A program made the translations under genes and the position numbers. Below are positions 1 through 3,671 of a stretch of 6,556 nucleotides of DNA, one piece after another (position 1 is the stretch's first letter; each line of letters begins with the position of its first letter). The notes beneath the pieces were generated by a model that was not told the origin of the DNA, did no database searches, and saw only the letters and a program-made list of their open reading frames with translations. The stretch is taken from positions 1 through 6,556 of the forward strand of contig JAEUIK010000355.1 of the NCBI GenBank assembly GCA_016793185.1, written 5' to 3'. The stretch is from Planctomycetaceae bacterium. GTDB taxonomy: Bacteria > Planctomycetota > Planctomycetia > Pirellulales > JAEUIK01.

Positions 1-258
1 ACCGAGAGCGCTCCTGAGCTGCAAGCTGCCGGCAGGAGGACGGGAGTCATGGCCCTCGTCGCCGGTGCGATCGAGCCCGATGCGATTCTCGCCGTACGTC
101 GCGACCCGGGCTTCATCAGCATGCGACAACTGATCGACGAGAGCCGGGCCATCGAAGACTACCCGGAACTATTCCCGTTTGGATTGCTGGCCGAGTTCGA
201 CTTGCCGGAGATCGAGCAGCTGGGGGGCCAAGCGGCCCTCCCCCGCGACGGCGAATAG
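1..258 (+). CDS. C-terminal fragment of a protein, possibly alpha/beta-hydrolase-like (5' end outside window)
   Basis: The frame is open from the first base to a TAG at 256-258, giving 85 residues, so this is probably the tail of a gene that starts upstream. The pattern (GRRTGVMALVAGAIEPDAI near the start, a middle helix with SMRQLIDESRA, then FPFGLLAEFDLPEI) resembles the part of dienelactone-hydrolase or acetyl-xylan-esterase-like alpha/beta hydrolases that follows the nucleophile elbow, where an 'FDLPDL' type motif is common. That assignment is from memory of the family and is weak. In that fold the catalytic Asp and His would lie further on, yet the protein ends about 13 residues after FDLPEI, so it would be truncated or inactive. 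An alternative is a separate 69-residue gene starting at ATG 49, which has a strong AGGAGGA at 34-40 with 8-base spacing. The gene converges on the esterase with a 28-base gap. Confidence 0.5.
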   Translation, partial: TESAPELQAAGRRTGVMALVAGAIEPDAILAVRRDPGFISMRQLIDESRAIEDYPELFPFGLLAEFDLPEIEQLGGQAALPRDGE

Positions 259-286
259 CAGCGCGCGGCCACTGGCCGTTCGGCGA

Positions 287-1858
287 TCAGTTTCTCGGAC
301 CTGCCAGGCGTGCGCGCTCGACGAGGAGCCGCTCGATCAGGTCGAGTTTTTCCTGTCGCAAATGGTGCTCGAGGGTCGCGCTGTCGCCGAAAGCCAGGTA
401 GGGCTCGTCGGCGGGATTGTAGGCCGGCCAGCTGGGGAGGCCGGCGACGTTGGGATCGCCCATCTTGGCGAAGGCCACCCAATAGGCCGACATTGTCTCG
501 GCGAGCTTCCGGTCGGCATCGGTGAACTTTCGCGGCAGCATATCGAGATTGTCGAAGACGTAGGCGATTTCGGCGGCGTGATAGGCTCCGATCTTGGCGA
601 CGGCCGCGAAGGGTGCGACCCGCGTGAACTGGTAGAGATACACCCGGCTGCCAGAGGCCGTCGCCCACCGCGCCCAGGAGCGCGCCGGCAAAGTGAAGCT
701 GACATCGCCAAGGAGGTCGAGGTAGGCGCGGGGCGCGTCGCCATCGCTGGCGACCGGGTAGAGACGCTGTACTTCGTCGACATTACCCAAGGTCAGCGCC
801 ACTTGCGCCTCGAAACCCCGACGGTCGCGCGGGCGCGTGGCAAGCGGCGCCAAGGTCGTCATCTCATCGGCGTTCGAGCCGGCGATGGTCGGCACCCGGT
901 GCTGTCGGCCCGCCAGGAAGGTTGCTTTGACATCCTCGGGAAGCGACCAGCCGTCGCAATTGAGATTGCCGCGGATCTCTCCCTGCCGGGCGGCGCGGGC
1001 GAGCAACTCCTCGGCCGACAACTGACGCAGCGTCGCCAGGTCGGAGGCGTCGACCTTGGTGGCAAACTCCGCGCCGGCCGACTCGGCCTCAGCCAGCGTT
1101 GGCAAGTTGCGGAAGGCCGTGCCGCTTTGGCCGATGGCGCGGTGGAACAGTCCCTGGGCCAGCGGCGAGGCGACCAGGGCGTTGACGCTGAGGGATCCGG
1201 CCGATTCGCCAAAGATCGTCACGCAGCCCGGGTCGCCGCCAAACTGGGCAATGTTGCGCTGCACCCACCGGAGCGCCGCGATCTGGTCCAACAGTCCATA
1301 GTTGCCGGCAGCGTGCTCGGCCGATTCGGACGTGAGTTCGGGATGGGCGAAGAATCCCAACGGGCCGAGTCGATAGTTGATCGTGACGATCACGACGCCT
1401 TTGCGCGCCAGGGACGCGCCGTCGTAAACGCCGACGGATCCAGAGCCGCGCGTCAGCGCGCCGCCGTGGATCCAGACCATCACCGGACGCTTGTCGCCCG
1501 TCAGTCCCGCGGTCCAGACGTTGAGCGAAAGGCAGTCTTCGCTCTGCGCCTCGGGCTCGCGATAATAGACCGAATCTTTCGGGTAGGGGGCCTGCGGGCA
1601 GGCGGGGCCAAACTGTTGGCAATCGCAGATGCCGTCCCAGGGTTTGACCGGTTGCGGCGGTCGCCAGCGGTTTGCGCCGGCCGTCGTGTCGGCGTAAGGA
1701 ATTCCGCGAAAGACGATCACCTCGTCGAATCGCTCGGACAGCGTTCCCCGCACCAGACCGCTGTCGATCTGCACGGGTGCAACTTCCGCCGCCCGAACGC
1801 GCGGCACCGCGAATCCGATCCCCCCGACAACGATCGCCCAGCAGGCCCAGCCGCGCAT
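287..1858 (-). CDS. Secreted type-B carboxylesterase (COesterase family)
   Basis: A 523-residue protein, a normal length for bacterial type-B carboxylesterases (carboxylic-ester hydrolases of the alpha/beta-hydrolase fold). Residues 1 to about 24 form a signal peptide (MRGW, a hydrophobic core, then VRAAE), so it is exported. Visible motifs in order: FRGIPYA near residue 50; Cys87 in ACPQ and Cys109 in SEDCLSLNVW, the usual disulfide pair of the family; oxyanion-hole HGG at 131-133; GNYGLLDQ; GESAG at 217-221 with nucleophile Ser219; Glu332 in SNADE as catalytic acid; His427 in AYHAAE as catalytic base. The triad is complete, so the enzyme should be active; the substrate cannot be read from sequence. 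ATG 1858 is chosen over an in-frame TTG at 1885 because it places the signal peptide at the N-terminus and has GAGGG 7 bases upstream. The gene is monocistronic in this window: convergent with the gene on its 3' side, divergent on its 5' side. Confidence 0.95.
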   Translation of the reverse strand: MRGWACWAIVVGGIGFAVPRVRAAEVAPVQIDSGLVRGTLSERFDEVIVFRGIPYADTTAGANRWRPPQPVKPWDGICDCQQFGPACPQAPYPKDSVYYREPEAQSEDCLSLNVWTAGLTGDKRPVMVWIHGGALTRGSGSVGVYDGASLARKGVVIVTINYRLGPLGFFAHPELTSESAEHAAGNYGLLDQIAALRWVQRNIAQFGGDPGCVTIFGESAGSLSVNALVASPLAQGLFHRAIGQSGTAFRNLPTLAEAESAGAEFATKVDASDLATLRQLSAEELLARAARQGEIRGNLNCDGWSLPEDVKATFLAGRQHRVPTIAGSNADEMTTLAPLATRPRDRRGFEAQVALTLGNVDEVQRLYPVASDGDAPRAYLDLLGDVSFTLPARSWARWATASGSRVYLYQFTRVAPFAAVAKIGAYHAAEIAYVFDNLDMLPRKFTDADRKLAETMSAYWVAFAKMGDPNVAGLPSWPAYNPADEPYLAFGDSATLEHHLRQEKLDLIERLLVERARLAGPRN

Positions 1859-1865
1859 GACAGCA

Positions 1866-1870
1866 CCCTC
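1866..1870 (-). promoter_or_regulatory. Ribosome binding site that fixes the esterase start
   Basis: Read on the minus strand, GAGGG lies 7 bases before ATG 1858. The competing TTG at 1885 would add nine residues (MSFPCEGAV) ahead of a good signal peptide. This site favours the ATG. Confidence 0.55.
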
Positions 1871-1918
1871 GCAAGGAAAGCTCAATAGAAGGTTTGTGCG
1901 ACATCTGTGGTTCTAGTT

Positions 1919-1951
1919 GCCGCCCGGCGGGCTCGCAAGCTGTCGGGCGGC
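1919..1951. repeat. Inverted repeat in the esterase leader region
   Basis: GCCGCCCG at 1919-1926 pairs perfectly with CGGGCGGC at 1944-1951, leaving a 17-base loop that contains a further three-base pairing (GCT 1931-1933 with AGC 1938-1940). It lies 60 to 93 bases upstream of the esterase ATG on its coding strand, so it could form a hairpin in the 5' leader or be a protein-binding dyad. There is no T-run on either side, so a standard intrinsic terminator is unlikely. In DNA this GC-rich, an 8-bp stem may be chance. Confidence 0.35.
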
Positions 1952-1975
1952 GCACCCCTCGCGTGGTTGTCCTGT

Positions 1976-1994
1976 GCCGGCACGAGCGGCCGGC
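1976..1994. repeat. Short GC-rich inverted repeat
   Basis: GCCGGC at 1976-1981 and again at 1989-1994, separated by 7 bases, can form a 6-bp stem. It is followed on the plus strand by the pyrimidine stretch TCTCTTCC. Each arm is itself palindromic, so it counts equally as a direct repeat. No gene on the plus strand ends just before it, so a terminator role is not supported. Confidence 0.25.
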
Positions 1995-2113
1995 TCTCTT
2001 CCAGCGACGTGGCGGGGAGTGGAATTGATCCTGGCCGCGGCGGCGCTGCGTTGGTCGCTTCGTGCCGATCGCACGGGTTGCGGTAGGCGCCGGGTTGACG
2101 TTTCGATGCGGCG

Positions 2114-2142
2114 GCGAATTCGCGGCCAAATTTGCTGGCCGC
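2114..2142. promoter_or_regulatory. Overlapping dyads upstream of the small CxxC gene; possible operator
   Basis: A perfect 10-base palindrome GCGAATTCGC (2114-2123) overlaps a perfect 7-bp inverted repeat, GCGGCCA at 2122-2128 with TGGCCGC at 2136-2142, which has a 7-base AT-rich spacer. The pair lies about 75 to 100 bases before the ATG at 2216 and overlaps the weak promoter-like TTGCTG at 2132-2137. This is the arrangement expected of an operator for a dimeric repressor or activator, but that role is inference. It could also be a leader hairpin if transcription begins further upstream. Confidence 0.35.
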
Positions 2143-2204
2143 TTGAAAAAATCGAATTACAGTGAGAAGTCCAGGGCACAGTCGCTTCGCCAGGGCGACG
2201 CATC

Positions 2205-2210
2205 AGAGGA
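2205..2210 (+). promoter_or_regulatory. Ribosome binding site of the small CxxC gene
   Basis: AGAGGA is followed by a 5-base spacer before ATG 2216. The frame is also open upstream to about 2162, but no other start there has a comparable site, so this fixes the start. It is one of the main reasons to accept the short reading frame as a gene. Confidence 0.55.
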
Positions 2211-2215
2211 CTTCT

Positions 2216-2419
2216 ATGTCCGAGGATTGCTGGCACAAGGCAATGGAGCCTGTCCATCACAGTCATTTGAAATGTAAAGCGGGGCAGGCCGCGCGCGGCA
2301 AATACCATCGCACCGGCACCGGTGGAAAGCCACTCTGCGCCGAGTGCGCGCGCTTGCATCTCCGCGACGGGGATACCTCGTCGGACGATGATGCTGCGCC
2401 CAATTCCGGCCCGGGTTAA
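2216..2419 (+). CDS. Small putative zinc-ribbon-like protein (67 aa), unrecognised
   Basis: I do not recognise a family. The 67-residue product has His14, His15 and His17 just before Cys20 (HSHLKC), then a basic Gly-rich middle (RGKYHRTGTGGKP), then a CAEC knuckle (Cys41, Cys44), and an acidic disordered tail (DGDTSSDDD). His17-x2-Cys20 with Cys41-x2-Cys44 is the spacing of a single four-ligand zinc ribbon or knuckle; Cys5 is an extra cysteine. No signal peptide or membrane segment is seen, so it is probably cytoplasmic. Support for coding: the AGAGGA site before the ATG, the paired Cys pattern, and about 46 of 67 codons ending in G or C, a clear bias though perhaps milder than in the large neighbours. 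It converges on the BrkB-family gene with only 8 bases between stop codons. A 172-codon open frame lies opposite but encodes Arg-rich sequence without recognisable features. A nucleic-acid or protein-binding role would be a guess. Confidence 0.6.
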   Translation: MSEDCWHKAMEPVHHSHLKCKAGQAARGKYHRTGTGGKPLCAECARLHLRDGDTSSDDDAAPNSGPG

Positions 2420-2443
2420 CCGGTCGCTCACCGCGACCCGGGC
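2409..2443. terminator. Candidate bidirectional terminator spanning two convergent stop codons
   Basis: GCCCGGGT at 2409-2416 pairs perfectly with ACCCGGGC at 2436-2443. Inside, CGGT at 2421-2424 can pair with ACCG at 2430-2433 around a 5-base loop, leaving a small internal bulge. The structure covers the TAA (2417-2419) of the rightward gene and the TGA (complement of 2428-2430) of the leftward gene, and reaches the last codons of both. Position and symmetry suit a shared terminator. There is no T-run on either strand, so termination would not be the classical intrinsic type. The CCCGGG cores are self-complementary, which makes chance symmetry more likely. Confidence 0.45.
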
Positions 2444-3432
2444 GGGGACCGTTCCGCCTCAGCCCGCGTCGCATCTGTAGCTGGCGGCGGGTCCTCGAGC
2501 GATTGCACGACGGATTCGTGATGCGGCCGCCCCTCTTGAATGCGCGTGTGCTCGGTAACGTGGACCGCTTGCGCCGCCGGAATGATCGGCTCGCCCGCCA
2601 GCTTGGCTTGCACCTGCGTGATCTCGGCGCCGAAGAGCAGGATTAACGACGAGTAGTAGGTCCAGAGGACCACGATCACGAGCGACCCGGCCGCCCCGTA
2701 GCCGGCGCCGATGGAACTGTGGCCCAGGTAGAGACCGAACAACCACTTGCCGAGCGCCGAGAGAAGCGCCGTGGTGGCCGCCCCGAGCCAAACATCGCGC
2801 CAGCTCACCAGCGCGTCGGGCATGACCTTGAAGATCAGCGCGAAGAGCAGCATGATCAGCACGAACGAGATCAGGCGGTGGCCGAACTGCGCCACGGCTC
2901 CGGTGGAATAGGGCTCGAGCGAGGTGCTGACGGCCGCGAGCATGGCGCTGGCCATTAGCGAGACCACCATGAAGAACCCGATGATCAGGACGAGCGCAAA
3001 GGAGAGAAAGCGGGCTTGCGCCATCTCCCAGATTCCCAAGCCCGGTTTGGGCTGGACTTCCCAGATCGTGTTCAGCGAGTCTTTCAGCTCGGTGAACGCC
3101 CCCGTCGCGGCGAAAAACATCGTGGCCAGCCCCACGATCGTGGCGGTGGTGCTGGTGGGCCGGGCTGGCGCATGCTCGACGAGCAAGCGAATCGCGGCAA
3201 CGCCGTCGTTGCCGACCAGGAGCCGGGCCTGCTGGTAAACCTCGCTCAGAGCGGCGTCGCGCCCGAAGACCATGCCCGCGACCGTGACGGCGATGATCAC
3301 GATCGGCGCCAGCGAGAAAACTGTGTAAAAGGCGAGGGCCGCCGCCATGCGCGGCGCCTTGTCCTCGTTCCATTCGTAAGCCGCGCCGCTGAGCACGCGT
3401 CGCAGGCGGCGGAGTCTGGTCCAAATCGTCAT
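2428..3432 (-). CDS. YihY/virulence factor BrkB family inner-membrane protein
   Basis: A 334-residue integral membrane protein. After a short basic cytoplasmic N-terminus (RLRRLRR) comes the family motif AAALAFYTVFSLAP at about 30-43. Hydrophobic segments lie near 31-56, 96-113, 143-168, 186-203, 215-236 and 247-272, the six helices usual for this family. The last carries the conserved GAGYGAAGSLVIVVLWTYY region (242-260) and LLFGAEITQ (265-273). The tail from about 280 is hydrophilic. The family was once mis-annotated as ribonuclease BN; the true RNase BN is a different, soluble enzyme, and the function of YihY proteins is not settled (transport or envelope roles are suggested). ATG 3432 is chosen because GAGG (3440-3443) sits 7 bases upstream and the longer in-frame start at 3531 adds only Arg/Pro-rich sequence. 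Convergent with the small CxxC gene, divergent from the PSD1 gene. Confidence 0.93.
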   Translation of the reverse strand: MTIWTRLRRLRRVLSGAAYEWNEDKAPRMAAALAFYTVFSLAPIVIIAVTVAGMVFGRDAALSEVYQQARLLVGNDGVAAIRLLVEHAPARPTSTTATIVGLATMFFAATGAFTELKDSLNTIWEVQPKPGLGIWEMAQARFLSFALVLIIGFFMVVSLMASAMLAAVSTSLEPYSTGAVAQFGHRLISFVLIMLLFALIFKVMPDALVSWRDVWLGAATTALLSALGKWLFGLYLGHSSIGAGYGAAGSLVIVVLWTYYSSLILLFGAEITQVQAKLAGEPIIPAAQAVHVTEHTRIQEGRPHHESVVQSLEDPPPATDATRAEAERSPPGSR

Positions 3433-3671
3433 GCGCCAACCTCGTTCGTGCCATTTGAGCCGTTGCCGCCCGCTGTCTGCAACTCGAGGGCCATTCGATC
3501 GTGGCGGCCGCCCCGGCGAGCTGCCCCGCAACCGGGTTTTTTGGCCGGAGCGCCTTTCGGCGGCGATGCACGGGCAAACTATGTCGGCGGGCCAAGCGAT
3601 CGCGCATAATGGGACCCGCCGTCCAAACCGGGGCGTTCATCTTTCCCGATCCACCGTTGAAAGCCGTTAGC
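3433..3671. other. Divergent promoter region between BrkB-family and PSD1 genes
   Basis: A 239-base gap from which both flanking genes must be transcribed. CATAAT at 3605-3610 matches five of six bases of a sigma-70 -10 box for the rightward gene, 62 bases before its ATG, but no acceptable -35 box lies 16-18 bases before it. CCCG at 3525-3528 and CGGG at 3533-3536 form a 4-bp stem with a CAAC loop directly before six T residues (3537-3542), a miniature terminator-like structure on the plus strand. No Shine-Dalgarno sequence precedes ATG 3672. Open frames crossing this gap are continuations of shadow frames and carry no recognisable domain. Confidence 0.5.
3440..3443 (-). promoter_or_regulatory. 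Ribosome binding site that fixes the BrkB-family start
   Basis: On the minus strand GAGG is followed by 7 bases and then ATG 3432. This supports the shorter protein over the 367-residue reading that would start at 3531. Confidence 0.5.

Larger units (their letters stand above)
1859..2215. other. Divergent intergenic region between esterase and small CxxC gene
   Basis: About 357 bases without a convincing gene. Open frames here on both strands give Arg/Ala/Pro-rich translations without recognisable domains or good ribosome sites. It should contain the promoters of two divergent genes. The left two thirds are very GC-rich and hold inverted repeats (1919-1951 and 1976-1994). The stretch near 2129-2160 is the most AT-rich and is the likeliest promoter area for the rightward gene: TTGCTG at 2132-2137 and AATTAC at 2155-2160 are 17 bases apart, but the second is a poor match to a sigma-70 -10 box. 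No strong promoter is recognisable for the esterase. Confidence 0.6.

Noticed and set aside
266..278. CGGCC-ACT-GGCCG hairpin in the convergent gap before the esterase stop
   Set aside because: Well placed for a terminator, but the stem has only five pairs, the loop three bases, and there is no T-run on either side, so it is not separable from chance at this GC content.
179..1888. 569-codon plus-strand open frame opposite the carboxylesterase
   Set aside because: It is fully antisense to a gene with complete catalytic motifs. Its translation has no recognisable domain and reflects the mirror of high-GC codon use.
2181..2199. GTCGC...GCGAC inverted repeat just upstream of the small gene's ribosome site
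   Set aside because: Only five base pairs with a nine-base loop in GC-rich DNA; not enough to call a leader structure or riboswitch.
1917..2277. Plus-strand open frames 1917-2165 and 2062-2277 as additional small genes
   Set aside because: No ribosome site, Arg-rich unstructured translations, and the second overlaps the small CxxC gene in another frame.
1913..2431. 172-codon minus-strand frame covering the intergenic region and the small CxxC gene
   Set aside because: Translation is Arg/Ser/Pro-rich without domain, signal peptide or membrane segment. The opposite 67-residue frame has a better ribosome site and a meaningful cysteine pattern. Some doubt remains, since both are uncharacterised.
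3609..3671. Alternative upstream start (ATG 3609) for the PSD1 gene
   Set aside because: It would add 21 residues ahead of the signal peptide and also has no ribosome site. The ATG overlaps the best -10-like hexamer, so 3672 is preferred.
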